Source of the DNA: Nemopilema nomurai
Lineage: Eukaryota > Cnidaria > Scyphozoa > Rhizostomeae > Rhizostomatidae
Length of the DNA: 64,000 nt
Direction of reading: 5' to 3'
NCBI GenBank assembly: GCA_003864495.1
Contig: PEDN01001356.1
Coordinates: 496,001-560,000, forward strand
Under the pieces are notes generated by a model. The model saw nothing but the letters and a program-made list of their open reading frames with translations. It was not told the DNA's origin and did no database searches. The translations under genes were made by a program, and so were the position numbers. Positions 25,901-40,007 of the stretch are shown here, one piece after another (position 1 is the first letter of the stretch; the number at the start of each line of letters is the position of its first letter).

Positions 25901-27833
25901 CTTTATACTAAGGACAATATGGAAAAAATTCATGGAAAAAAAAAACGTTCAAGGAAGGGAATTAGAATAAGAATAATTTGTAAGACTCCCATTTGGAGTA
26001 GTTTTCATCATGTTGTGCAAATTTCTTAGACGTTATACTAGCAGATCGTTTTGTGAGCAGTTTTCACTTTCAAGATTTTCTAGTTTCTGATCTAACCGTT
26101 TTTAGATAAACGCGTTGCACCAATGGCAGAGCACATGCTATTTTTTTGTTTGCCAAGAGACACAAGAACGGTTTTTCGGTGGACACACTGTGTACACCAG
26201 GTTTTGGCCAAAGTTTTATGGGTGTCGAGCCAACAAAACATTCGCCATCTGGTAAAGGCGTTTTGGCCTTATTTCTGAAGGATTTCAAGGGTATGCAACT
26301 TTTAAGAAATAGTCGTTTCCTTACTGATACTTTGAAAGCTGTTTTATTACCTAGGCGATTTCGCTGTGACAGTTAGCTTGCATTGCACTTTTTCCGTACA
26401 GTACGTTTTTTCATGAAGCAAAATTTTTTATCATAGAGCGTAATGCCTACTTAATTTAAAGCAGTTTAAAAGAACTGTGATTGAGAAAAATTCGTATTGT
26501 AGTTATAGGAGGAGTAGTCACGAGTTTTTTGGTAAGAGTAGGAGCGTAGGCTCTGATGAAATTTATTATGGAAAATTGATAGAACTGTGTTTTTTTGCGT
26601 TCACTCTGCGATTTGATTAAAGCAGTTTCCGGATCAGTTCAAGTCAATACAGTTATACGTAGAAAATTCGTATTGAAGTTATTCTGTTTAAAATTTAAAG
26701 CATGGTGCTCTACAATCAATCGCAGAGCAGACCAGAAAGGTAGTTACTTGTTATTGACTTACTCTAAAACGACACACAGCTATTTGGTTTGTAGAGCAGG
26801 TCTTATAAAGCGTGAAATACAGACGAGCAACTTAAAACTGTGAACGCAGTAAGCAAAGGACCACAGTAATCTCCAACACATTGTCTCTTCCTAATCTTTT
26901 TACCTGATGAAGATTTATGTTCGAATTGTCGTTCTTTCATTCGTGTACCAAGTCGTTTTTTAATTGAATTGAATTCTGGTAATAACGCGCACAACACTTG
27001 GAACTACGTTGATTGTCATGTTGGTATAAATTTTTAATGAATCTCTCAAATGGTGTTGTTATCGCACTAACAACTTCTTTGCGACTCTCCTTCACCTTTA
27101 CCACTTCACTAAGCCATTTACTGGTATATAAGTTTTGAAATCAATACAGAATACCAAAAAGTTATTATTTTGTACTTTTTCCCTTTATTTATGGAAAGAT
27201 TTATGTTCGCTACTTGTTTACTATTTGTTTAATACTTGTTTAAGGAGAGGAAAATGAGTTAGATGTGGATGAGGATATTGTTGAGAGCGCCGAAAATACA
27301 TGAAAGCGTTTGACATTTATAGGGAACAAGGGATATGGTCTTTATTTGACTAAACATTTATTCGTACATAGTACAAGCTTGTTCTTTGTCCATTTCAATC
27401 GTAATCCTTTCTCAAAAAAATAGCTGTGACTCAGTTTAAGACACGGACGGCTCTCAGAACCCTCTTTGACGTTGTTAAAAGCAAACTTGCTGGACTTTAA
27501 GTTTTCTATTTTCGGTTCTAGTTTTCATGTTCAAAGTATTTTCAACTACTTTTCAAAACTGCCAATTGAAAAACAGCTTTGTTTCTGGAAAGTGACTACC
27601 ACTTTTTCCAGGAGAGCAGGCTCGGGGTAAGTTTCTAATGAGGAACAAAAACATTCAAGTGACGATTTGTGCTTATAAATGTTTGTTTTTGAAAAAGTAA
27701 TTTTTCAATTAATCTTCTCTTTACTGAAACTGGACAGGATATTTTCTTTGTTGCCAGTTCTGTCACCTCGATAATAACAAAACATAAAATGCAAAATACC
27801 AAGTAGATTTTCTTTTTTTTCAAGAAGCTGATG
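22968..27833 (+). repeat. tandem unit 4 (4866 bp)
   Basis: Full unit with a private deletion of a few bases near 27297 (gaaaatacatgaaag in place of gaaaatgtttgacatgaaag). G variant of the truncated gene start. Confidence 0.92.
25304..25825 (+). pseudogene. truncated SWIM/YqaJ gene start, unit 4
   Basis: Fourth copy, same protein as unit 2. Confidence 0.8.
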
Positions 27834-30800
27834 TCTATTTCTCATATGCGTAGAATCAAGGCACACACTTCTTGTTTTGTTGCAGAGGAGTCAACACGGG
27901 TTGCTGGTGGAGGTAAGCACTGACTTAAGTTCTACATGGATTTCAACTTTTGTAGTGTATCAATGAAACCTGTTTTGTTTTGAAATGATCTTAGAATTAA
28001 CAAATACTTTTTGTTCTGTTGCAGAGGAGTCAACGTCGCTGGTTGCTGGTGGAGGTAAGCACTGACTTAAGTTTAACATGGATTTTATCTTCTGTTGTGT
28101 ATCAATAAAATCTGCTTTGTTTTGAAATGATCTTAGAACTAAGAAATGCTTCTTGTTCTGTTACAGAAAGAAAGAACCAAAAGTAGCGAGGAGAGGTAAC
28201 GCTTAGTAGATGTGCAGTATATTTCTACTATTGGTTGTATATAGAACCAATCTTCGATGTTTTAAAAGATCTTTAGAGTAACACACACTTCTTGTTCTGT
28301 TGCAGAGGAGTCAACGTCGCAGGTTGTTCCAGAAGGCAAGCGCTGACTTATGTTTAACATGGATTTTATCTTCTGTTTGTATCCATGAAATCTGTTTTGT
28401 TTTTGCCCTAACTTCAGATTGACCCTTGATAAAAGTGTGCATTTTTCCATTGCAGGTGTTTCGTATGTTAGATATGGCGTTTGTGTGGCAGTTGGAGTGC
28501 CTCATTATGATCGGCGTGTATTGCATGGTCATGACATACCTCGTGACCATGTCTGCGTGTGGATACTTGCAGTATTGGTAACATCAATAGACGAGCGGAA
28601 CTAATTGGGCAACTTCAACAGTCATGTGGTTGCGTTTCTGTTTGGCCTATTTCCATCCACAACTGGGTATATATACTTCCCAGCGTAGAATTTTTGGTCT
28701 ATGTTCTGACATTTTATTCTCTGAAGAGTATCAGACGAAAAAGCTTCAGTACACTCAAAAGTCTGCATTCTTCAAAGCCCTTTTCAATCTTTTTCGTAAC
28801 ACCTTTTTGTAAAATTTGCTATGCTGGGCAATTCTGATCTCTAATAAGCATTTCTTTGTAGTTTATTAACGTTGCCTCAAAACGAAACACGATTGTTTCG
28901 TCGTAGAGTGTTTATTAATTAGATACTTTTGGTTAATACAACTTTTGTAGTTTCTTCATTATATAGAGCCGGACGCATTGAAAATTGTATATTGTAAATG
29001 CTTCCTTTTTGTACTCCTAATGCTTTCGCAATTATTATCAATAATAGCTTCTCCACTCGTTTAAGTATTTGCGCTGCATTTGAGACGTATGAATGAAAAC
29101 TACTCGAATATTCCAATTATGGAACATTTCAAAACAGTATCATGATTTGCAGTGTTTTTATCTCCATCGTCAACCTAATTTTTAGAGTGAGCAAAATGTT
29201 GAGAGCAGAGTTTATCGCCTAGTAACTTGATAACGATGTATTTGAAAAATGAGTTCAGTGAATGCTGTTTTGGATTGAACATATGTGACCTTATCTTCCA
29301 CTCTAAACAATTGGATTCCTGTTTAGATTCCAGTTTTTATGTAAATATCAACTACGTTCTTCTTTTACAGCAACAGTTTAGCATTTAATCTATAATACTA
29401 TATAGAAATATTTTGTTTTTCCATCTATTCTCTTAATTCATACCCTGGTTACAACGTACTTTGGAAACAACATACTGACACCACTGGTCCCTTAAAGTAC
29501 GCTTTAACAGAGTTATACTGCATATGGAACTGAAGGTATTCGAATCCAGTAGTCAATGGGAAACCAAAGTCTGAAACACCCGATTATACTAAAATGTAAT
29601 GTAGGAATTTATGTCCAAGTTGCTGGATTCTTCCATCCAATCAAGCTGGATTAGATTTGACTTTTAGGTCTTATAGGATGTTCAAGATCATGTGTCATCA
29701 TCATGTTTTACATTGCACATCCACCCAATGCTAGGTCTTCTTTTTGATCCAAAAACTTTATGCAAAGATTCTTCAACATTTTCAATAGTTTACGGGGAAT
29801 AATCTGGTCCGTCCTAGCGAATGAACTTACAAACTTCTTATTTACCACGATACTTAGAAATATTTAGCTACCGAAGTGTTTCTTTCAATTGCAAAATACA
29901 TGTATGTCCCTCTCATTGCTCACCTTTTACAAGTGTCCGCTAAAATCTCGTCAGAAATTTTTTTACAGCAAATCCTCAAATTGCCCTTTACTGCCTCATT
30001 CTGCAAGCATACTCATTCTGTAATCTTCACATTGCTAACCCAGTGTATAACAAAACAAATGTGGCCAAACAGAATACACCTTTCCCGAATTCCATTAGCC
30101 TCGTATCCCAATCACCTGGAATCGAGGACAGGCTTGACAAAATTTGTTTGTTTGGTCGTAGCGGAAATCATGGATGTCGATAATACTTCTGCGGCCAAGT
30201 TTCCTCATAAAAACGTCGAAAAAGTTGCAGAATCTCAGGTAGAATCTAATGTAAATATCGTTTGGGGGAAAAGCTTGAAGGAAATGCCACTTTTCTCCAT
30301 CAAGGAGATAGAGATCCATAGAAAATCTAGTGGTAAAGGCAGCGCAATTATCAAAACCTTGGACCATGGTAGAAAATTCAAAGAGATAAGGTATCTGTCG
30401 GCTGATAGTGTTTTCACCACTGTTTCTGAAAACCACTTTAATGTCAAAGCGAAATGTAGGGCTAGCATGAAAAAAGAAATTCGTAGAGTTTGTGCTTTCT
30501 ACAGTTGTGCTTTCTACAAAACACCGTTTCCAACAAGGGAAAGCGGTGCGCTCAACTTCTCAAAGAAGCCAAATGAGACCTTGCAGAAGAGGATTATATC
30601 CAAAAGAGTAAGCCTTAGAGTTAATTATGCCATGTATTTCTTTTTATATGATTTATCTTTAGTTTTTCAGTTAAAAACAGATTATCAATAAGATATTTGT
30701 GAAAAAAAATTTGAATTGTACCTTAACTTTTCCGTTTGTCTACCTGTGAATTGTTTATTTTCCAAGCTTTATACTAAGGACAATATGGAAAAAATTCATG

Positions 30801-32705
30801 GAAAAAACAAAACGTTCAAGGAAGGGAATTAGAATAAGAATAATTTGTAAGACTCCCATTTGGAGTAGTTTTCATCATGTTGTGCAAATTTCTTAGACGT
30901 TATACTAGCAGATCGTTTTGTGAGCAGTTTTCACTTTCAAGATTTTCTAGTTTCTGATCTAACCGTTTTTAGATAAACGCGTTGCACCAATGGCAGAGCA
31001 CATGCTATTTTTTTGTTTGCCAAGAGACACAAGAACGGTTTTTCGGTGGACACACTGTGTACACCAGGTTTTGGCCAAAGTTTTATGGGTGTCGAGCCAA
31101 CAAAACATTCGCCATCTGGTAAAGGCGTTTTGGCCTTATTTCTGAAGGATTTCAAGGGTATGCAACTTTTAAGAAATAGTCGTTTCCTTACTGATACTTT
31201 GAAAGCTGTTTTATTACCTAGGCGATTTCGCTGTGACAGTTAGCTTGCATTGCACTTTTTCCGTACAGTACGTTTTTTCATGAAGCAAAATTTTTTATCA
31301 TAGAGCGTAATGCCTACTTAATTTAAAGCAGTTTAAAAGAACTGTGATTGAGAAAAATTCGTATTGTAGTTATAGGAGGAGTAGTCACGAGTTTTTTGGT
31401 AAGAGTAGGAGCGTAGGCTCTGATGAAATTTATTATGGAAAATTGATAGAACTGTGTTTTTTTGCGTTCACTCTGCGATTTGATTAAAGCAGTTTCCGGA
31501 TCAGTTCAAGTCAATACAGTTATACGTAGAAAATTCGTATTGAAGTTATTCTGTTTAAAATTTAAAGCATGGTGCTCTACAATCAATCGCAGAGCAGACC
31601 AGAAAGGTAGTTACTTGTTATTGACTTACTCTAAAACGACACACAGCTATTTGGTTTGTAGAGCAGGTCTTATAAAGCGTGAAATACAGACGAGCAACTT
31701 AAAACTGTGAACGCAGTAAGCAAAGGACCACAGTAATCTCCAACACATTGTCTCTTCCTAATCTTTTTACCTGATGAAGATTTATGTTCGAATTGTCGTT
31801 CTTTCATTCGTGTACCAAGTCGTTTTTTAATTGAATTGAATTCTGGTAATAACGCGCACAACACTTGGAACTACGTTGATTGTCATGTTGGTATAAATTT
31901 TTAATGAATCTCTCAAATGGTGTTGTTATCGCACTAACAACTTCTTTGCGACTCTCCTTCACCTTTACCACTTCACTAAGCCATTTACTGGTATATAAGT
32001 TTTGAAATCAATACAGAATACCAAAAAGTTATTATTTTGTACTTTTTCCCTTTATTTATGGAAAGATTTATGTTCGCTACTTGTTTACTATTTGTTTAAT
32101 ACTTGTTTAAGGAGAGGAAAATGAGTTAGATGTGGATGAGGATATTGTTGAGAGCGCCGAAAATGTTTGACATGAAAGCGTTTGACATTTATAGGGAACA
32201 AGGGATATGGTCTTTATTTGACTAAACATTTATTCGTACATAGTACAAGCTTGTTCTTTGTCCATTTCAATCGTAATCCTTTCTCAAAAAAATAGCTGTG
32301 ACTCAGTTTAAGACACGGACGGCTCTCAGAACCCTCTTTGACGTTGTTAAAAGCAAACTTGCTGGACTTTAAGTTTTCTATTTTCGGTTCTAGTTTTCAT
32401 GTTCAAAGTATTTTCAACTACTTTTCAAAACTGCCAATTGAAAAACAGCTTTGTTTCTGGAAAGTGACTACCACTTTTTCCAGGAGAGCAGGCTCGGGGT
32501 AAGTTTCTAATGAGGAACAAAAACATTCAAGTGACGATTTGTGCTTATAAATGTTTGTTTTTGAAAAAGTAATTTTTCAATTAATCTTCTCTTTACTGAA
32601 ACTGGACAGGATATTTTCTTTGTTGCCAGTTCTGTCACCTCGATAATAACAAAACATAAAATGCAAAATACCAAGTAGATTTTCTTTTTTTTCAAGAAGC
32701 TGATG
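27834..32705 (+). repeat. tandem unit 5 (4872 bp)
   Basis: Full unit that best represents the array consensus; no private indel was noticed. G variant of the truncated gene start. Confidence 0.92.
30170..30691 (+). pseudogene. truncated SWIM/YqaJ gene start, unit 5
   Basis: Fifth copy, same protein as unit 2. Confidence 0.8.
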
Positions 32706-35700
32706 TCTATTTCTCATATGCGTAGAATCAAGGCACACACTTCTTGTTTTGTTGCAGAGGAGTCAACACGGGTTGCTGGTGGAGGTAAGCACTGACTTAA
32801 GTTCTACATGGATTTCAACTTTTGTAGTGTATCAATGAAACCTGTTTTGTTTTGAAATGATCTTAGAATTAACAAATACTTTTTGTTCTGTTGCAGAGGA
32901 GTCAACGTCGCTGGTTGCTGGTGGAGGTAAGCACTGACTTAAGTTTAACATGGATTTTATCTTCTGTTGTGTATCAATAAAATCTGCTTTGTTTTGAAAT
33001 GATCTTAGAACTAAGAAATGCTTCTTGTTCTGTTACAGAAAGAAAGAACCAAAAGTAGCGAGGAGAGGTAACGCTTAGTAGATGTGCAGTATATTTCTAC
33101 TATTGGTTGTATATAGAACCAATCTTCGATGTTTTAAAAGATCTTTAGAGTAACACACACTTCTTGTTCTGTTGCAGAGGAGTCAACGTCGCAGGTTGTT
33201 CCAGAAGGCAAGCGCTGACTTATGTTTAACATGGATTTTATCTTCTGTTTGTATCCATGAAATCTGTTTTGTTTTTGCCCTAACTTCAGATTGACCCTTG
33301 ATAAAAGTGTGCATTTTTCCATTGCAGGTGTTTCGTATGTTAGATATGGCGTTTGTGTGGCAGTTGGAGTGCCTCATTATGATCGGCGTGTATTGCATGG
33401 TCATGACATACCTCGTGACCATGTCTGCGTGTGGATACTTGCAGTATTGGTAACATCAATAGACGAGCGGAACTAATTGGGCAACTTCAACAGTCATGTG
33501 GTTGCGTTTCTGTTTGGCCTATTTCCATCCACAACTGGGTATATATACTTCCCAGCGTAGAATTTTTGGTCTATGTTCTGACATTTTATTCTCTGAAGAG
33601 TATCAGACGAAAAAGCTTCAGTACACTCAAAAGTCTGCATTCTTCAAAGCCCTTTTCAATCTTTTTCGTAACACCTTTTTGTAAAATTTGCTATGCTGGG
33701 CAATTCTGATCTCTAATAAGCATTTCTTTGTAGTTTATTAACGTTGCCTCAAAACGAAACACGATTGTTTCGTCGTAGAGTGTTTATTAATTAGATACTT
33801 TTGGTTAATACAACTTTTGTAGTTTCTTCATTATATAGAGCCGGACGCATTGAAAATTGTATATTGTAAATGCTTCCTTTTTGTACTCCTAATGCTTTCG
33901 CAATTATTATCAATAATAGCTTCTCCACTCGTTTAAGTATTTGCGCTGCATTTGAGACGTATGAGATGAAAACTACTCGAATATTCCAATTATGGAACAT
34001 TTCAAAACAGTATCATGATTTGCAGTGTTTTTATCTCCATCGTCAACCTAATTTTTAGAGTGAGCAAAATGTTGAGAGCAGAGTTTATCGCCTAGTAACT
34101 TGATAACGATGTATTTGAAAAATGAGTTCAGTGAATGCTGTTTTGGATTGAACATATGTGACCTTATCTTCCACTCTAAACAATTGGATTCCTGTTTAGA
34201 TTCCAGTTTTTATGTAAATATCAACTACGTTCTTCTTTTACAGCAACAGTTTAGCATTTAATCTATAATACTATATAGAAATATTTTGTTTTTCCATCTA
34301 TTCTCTTAATTCATACCCTGGTTACAACGTACTTTGGAAACAACATACTGACACCACTGGTCCCTTAAAGTACGCTTTAACAGAGTTATACTGCATATGG
34401 AACTGAAGGTATTCGAATCCAGTAGTCAATGGGAAACCAAAGTCTGAAACACCCGATTATACTAAAATGTAATGTAGGAATTTATGTCCAAGTTGCTGGA
34501 TTCTTCCATCCAATCAAGCTGGATTAGATTTGACTTTTAGGTCTTATAGGATGTTCAAGATCATGTGTCATCATCATGTTTTACATTGCACATCCACCCA
34601 ATGCTAGGTCTTCTTTTTGATCCAAAAACTTTATGCAAAGATTCTTCAACATTTTCAATAGTTTACGGGGAATAATCTGGTCCGTCCTAGCGAATGAACT
34701 TACAAACTTCTTATTTACCACGATACTTAGAAATATTTAGCTACCGAAGTGTTTCTTTCAATTGCAAAATACATGTATGTCCCTCTCATTGCTCACCTTT
34801 TACAAGTGTCCGCTAAAATCTCGTCAGAAATTTTTTTACAGCAAATCCTCAAATTGCCCTTTACTGCCTCATTCTGCAAGCATACTCATTCTGTAATCTT
34901 CACATTGCTAACCCAGTGTATAACAAAACAAATGTGGCCAAACAGAATACACCTTTCCCGAATTCCATTAGCCTCGTATCCCAATCACCTGGAATCGAGG
35001 ACAGGCTTGACAAAATTTGTTTGTTTGGTCGTAGCGGAAATCATGGATGTCGATAATACTTCTGCGGCCAAGTTTCCTCATAAAAACGTCGAAAAAGTTG
35101 CAGAATCTCAGGTAGAATCTAATGTAAATATCGTTTGGGGGAAAAGCTTGAAGGAAATGCCACTTTTCTCCATCAAGGAGATAGAGATCCATAGAAAATC
35201 TAGTGGTAAAGGCAGCGCAATTATCAAAACCTTGGACCATGGTAGAAAATTCAAAGAGATAAGGTATCTGTCGGCTGATAGTGTTTTCACCACTGTTTCT
35301 GAAAACCACTTTAATGTCAAAGCGAAATGTAGGGCTAGCATGAAAAAAGAAATTCGTAGAGTTTGTGCTTTCTACAGTTGTGCTTTCTACAAAACACCGT
35401 TTCCAACAAGGGAAAGCGGTGCGCTCAACTTCTCAAAGAAGCCAAATGAGACCTTGCAGAAGAGGATTATATCCAAAAGAGTAAGCCTTAGAGTTAATTA
35501 TGCCATGTATTTCTTTTTATATGATTTATCTTTAGTTTTTCAGTTAAAAACAGATTATCAATAAGATATTTGTGAAAAAAAATTTGAATTGTACCTTAAC
35601 TTTTCCGTTTGTCTACCTGTGAATTGTTTATTTTCCAAGCTTTATACTAAGGACAATATGGAAAAAATTCATGGAAAAAAAAAAACGTTCAAGGAAGGGA

Positions 35701-37579
35701 ATTAGAATAAGAATAATTTGTAAGACTCCCATTTGGAGTAGTTTTCATCATGTTGTGCAAATTTCTTAGACGTTATACTAGCAGATCGTTTTGTGAGCAG
35801 TTTTCACTTTCAAGATTTTCTAGTTTCTGATCTAACCGTTTTTAGATAAACGCGTTGCACCAATGGCAGAGCACATGCTATTTTTTTGTTTGCCAAGAGA
35901 CACAAGAACGGTTTTTCGGTGGACACACTGTGTACACCAGGTTTTGGCCAAAGTTTTATGGGTGTCGAGCCAACAAAACATTCGCCATCTGGTAAAGGCG
36001 TTTTGGCCTTATTTCTGAAGGATTTCAAGGGTATGCAACTTTTAAGAAATAGTCGTTTCCTTACTGATACTTTGAAAGCTGTTTTATTACCTAGGCGATT
36101 TCGCTGTGACAGTTAGCTTGCATTGCACTTTTTCCGTACAGTACGTTTTTTCATGAAGCAAAATTTTTTATCATAGAGCGTAATGCCTACTTAATTTAAA
36201 GCAGTTTAAAAGAACTGTGATTGAGAAAAATTCGTATTGTAGTTATAGGAGGAGTAGTCAACGAGTTTTTTGGTAAGAGTAGGAGCGTAGGCTCTGATGA
36301 AATTTATTATGGAAAATTGATAGAACTGTGTTTTTTTGCGTTCACTCTGCGATTTGATTAAAGCAGTTTCCGGATCAGTTCAAGTCAATACAGTTATACG
36401 TAGAAAATTCGTATTGAAGTTATTCTGTTTAAAATTTAAAGCATGGTGCTCTACAATCAATCGCAGAGCAGACCAGAAAGGTAGTTACTTGTTATTGACT
36501 TACTCTAAAACGACACACAGCTATTTGGTTTGTAGAGCAGGTCTTATAAAGCGTGAAATACAGACGAGCAACTTAAAACTGTGAACGCAGTAAGCAAAGG
36601 ACCACAGTAATCTCCAACACATTGTCTCTTCCTAATCTTTTTACCTGATGAAGATTTATGTTCGAATTGTCGTTCTTTCATTCGTGTACCAAGTCGTTTT
36701 TTAATTGAATTGAATTCTGGTAATAACGCGCACAACACTTGGAACTACGTTGATTGTCATGTTGGTATAAATTTTTAATGAATCTCTCAAATGGTGTTGT
36801 TATCGCACTAACAACTTCTTTGCGACTCTCCTTCACCTTTACCACTTCACTAAGCCATTTACTGGTATATAAGTTTTGAAATCAATACAGAATACCAAAA
36901 AGTTATTATTTTGTACTTTTTCCCTTTATTTATGGAAAGATTTATGTTCGCTACTTGTTTACTATTTGTTTAATACTTGTTTAAGGAGAGGAAAATGAGT
37001 TAGATGTGGATGAGGATATTGTTGAGAGCGCCGAAAATGTTTGACATGAAAGCGTTTGACATTTATAGGGAACAAGGGATATGGTCTTTATTTGACTAAA
37101 CATTTATTCGTACATAGTACAAGCTTGTTCTTTGTCCATTTCAATCGTAATCCTTTCTCAAAAAAATAGCTGTGACTCAGTTTAAGACACGGACGGCTCT
37201 CAGAACCCTCTTTGACGTTGTTAAAAGCAAACTTGCTGGACTTTAAGTTTTCTATTTTCGGTTCTAGTTTTCATGTTCAAAGTATTTTCAACTACTTTTC
37301 AAAACTGCCAATTGAAAAACAGCTTTGTTTCTGGAAAGTGACTACCACTTTTTCCAGGAGAGCAGGCTCGGGGTAAGTTTCTAATGAGGAACAAAAACAT
37401 TCAAGTGACGATTTGTGCTTATAAATGTTTGTTTTTGAAAAAGTAATTTTTCAATTAATCTTCTCTTTACTGAAACTGGACAGGATATTTTCTTTGTTGC
37501 CAGTTCTGTCACCTCGATAATAACAAAACATAAAATGCAAAATACCAAGTAGATTTTCTTTTTTTTCAAGAAGCTGATG
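32706..37579 (+). repeat. tandem unit 6 (4874 bp)
   Basis: Full unit. Private differences are atgagatgaaaac near 33961 and an extra A near 36260 (agtcaacgag). G variant of the truncated gene start. Confidence 0.92.
35043..35564 (+). pseudogene. truncated SWIM/YqaJ gene start, unit 6
   Basis: Sixth copy, same protein as unit 2. Confidence 0.8.
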
Positions 37580-39270
37580 TCTATTTCTCATATGCGTAGA
37601 ATCAAGGCACACACTTCTTGTTTTGTTGCAGAGGAGTCAACACGGGTTGCTGGTGGAGGTAAGCACTGACTTAAGTTCTACATGGATTTCAACTTTTGTA
37701 GTGTATCAATGAAACCTGTTTTGTTTTGAAATGATCTTAGAATTAACAAATACTTTTTGTTCTGTTGCAGAGGAGTCAACGTCGCTGGTTGCTGGTGGAG
37801 GTAAGCACTGACTTAAGTTTAACATGGATTTTATCTTCTGTTGTGTATCAATAAAATCTGCTTTGTTTTGAAATGATCTTAGAACTAAGAAATGCTTCTT
37901 GTTCTGTTACAGAAAGAAAGAACCAAAAGTAGCGAGGAGAGGTAACGCTTAGTAGATTGCAGTATATTTCTACTATTGGTTGTATATAGAACCAATCTTC
38001 GATGTTTTAAAAGATCTTTAGAGTAACACACACTTCTTGTTCTGTTGCAGAGGAGTCAACGTCGCAGGTTGTTCCAGAAGGCAAGCGCTGACTTATGTTT
38101 AACATGGATTTTATCTTCTGTTTGTATCCATGAAATCTGTTTTGTTTTTGCCCTAACTTCAGATTGACCCTTGATAAAAGTGTGCATTTTTCCATTGCAG
38201 GTGTTTCGTATGTTAGATATGGCGTTTGTGTGGCAGTTGGAGTGCCTCATTATGATCGGCGTGTATTGCATGGTCATGACATACCTCGTGACCATGTCTG
38301 CGTGTGGATACTTGCAGTATTGGTAACATCAATAGACGAGCGGAACTAATTGGGCAACTTCAACAGTCATGTGGTTGCGTTTCTGTTTGGCCTATTTCCA
38401 TCCACAACTGGGTATATATACTTCCCAGCGTAGAATTTTTGGTCTATGTTCTGACATTTTATTCTCTGAAGAGTATCAGACGAAAAAGCTTCAGTACACT
38501 CAAAAGTCTGCATTCTTCAAAGCCCTTTTCAATCTTTTTCGTAACACCTTTTTGTAAAATTTGCTATGCTGGGCAATTCTGATCTCTAATAAGCATTTCT
38601 TTGTAGTTTATTAACGTTGCCTCAAAACGAAACACGATTGTTTCGTCGTAGAGTGTTTATTAATTAGATACTTTTGGTTAATACAACTTTTGTAGTTTCT
38701 TCATTATATAGAGCCGGACGCATTGAAAATTGTATATTGTAAATGCTTCCTTTTTGTACTCCTAATGCTTTCGCAATTATTATCAATAATAGCTTCTCCA
38801 CTCGTTTAAGTATTTGCGCTGCATTTGAGACGTATGAATGAAAACTACTCGAATATTCCAATTATGGAACATTTCAAAACAGTATCATGATTTGCAGTGT
38901 TTTTATCTCCATCGTCAACCTAATTTTTAGAGTGAGCAAAATGTTGAGAGCAGAGTTTATCGCCTAGTAACTTGATAACGATGTATTTGAAAAATGAGTT
39001 CAGTGAATGCTGTTTTGGATTGAACATATGTGACCTTATCTTCCACTCTAAACAATTGGATTCCTGTTTAGATTCCAGTTTTTATGTAAATATCAACTAC
39101 GTTCTTCTTTTACAGCAACAGTTTAGCATTTAATCTATAATACTATATAGAAATATTTTGTTTTTCCATCTATTCTCTTAATTCATACCCTGGTTACAAC
39201 GTACTTTGGAAACAACATACTGACACCACTGGTCCCTTAAAGTACGCTTTAACAGAGTTATACTGCATAT

Positions 39271-39684
39271 TGTTGTATAGTGAGGCTCCTCCGCATAGCG
39301 TTGCATAATTACTATGCAATCGACACATGAGTTACTATTGCACCACTATTGCATCGATTGCACCATGTAGAATTAACTGACTCTGATTGGACATTTATTT
39401 CATCATCTCTCTTTTTATTGGACATTTATTTCATCATCCTTATTTTCATTGGACATTTTGCTATTGCACCATCTATTGTTTTGTATGTATAAAAATGTAG
39501 CTTGGCTGTAGACACATATATATATACACAGATACAGAGTTTTGAAAGAAGTAGAATTAGACGCCAGACGAGAAGTAAGACGCAAGAAAAGATTTAGCCG
39601 TGTTTCAAGGTCGTAAGTTTCTTTTAATTTACCTTTCGATTAACTCACGCAATTTATGTTAAATCGCCAGTGTAAGATTTAACA
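39271..39684 (+). repeat. 5' LTR, 414 bp
   Basis: Runs from TGTTGTATAG to TTTAACA. It contains a promoter region with three ATTGG (inverted CCAAT) boxes and a TATA box, and several attgcacc repeats near 39338-39365. Confidence 0.95.
39386..39495 (+). promoter_or_regulatory. LTR promoter: three ATTGG boxes and a TATA box
   Basis: ATTGG occurs at 39386-39390, 39417-39421 and 39448-39452, exactly 31 bases apart, within a ~31-bp repeat (attggacatttatttcatca). TATAAAAA follows at 39488-39495. Transcription would start around 39515-39525. The 3' LTR carries the same set 5843 bases downstream. Inferred from motif spacing only. Confidence 0.55.
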
Positions 39685-39686
39685 TC

Positions 39687-39706
39687 TGGTGCCCCGTGTG
39701 AGGAAC
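39687..39706 (+). other. primer-binding site (candidate)
   Basis: TGGTGCCCCGTGTGAGGAAC starts two bases after the 5' LTR. TGG is the complement of the tRNA CCA end, as expected for a retrotransposon primer site. The tRNA was not identified. Confidence 0.6.
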
Positions 39707-40007
39707 ATAGAAGAAGCTTTGGAAACTTTTAGTCGAGATCAGTCATTCTTAATTTTAAAGCCGCATAGTGCAGAACCGAAGAAGAAGTCGCCGACAGAAG
39801 AAAACAAAAAAAAATCGAAGACGAACTTTCAGAGACGTTGTAATAGAACATTGGTATCAAATTCAATATTTGCAGTTAGAAGAGTTACCAGTTTTGCTGC
39901 AAAACTTTCATTTGTGGTGTCCACGAGTGTTCTTTGTAGATTTTATTGCGTCATCATACGTAATCCCGTCGTCGTCGTGAAAATTGTAGTTGTAGAAGTA
40001 ATTCAGG

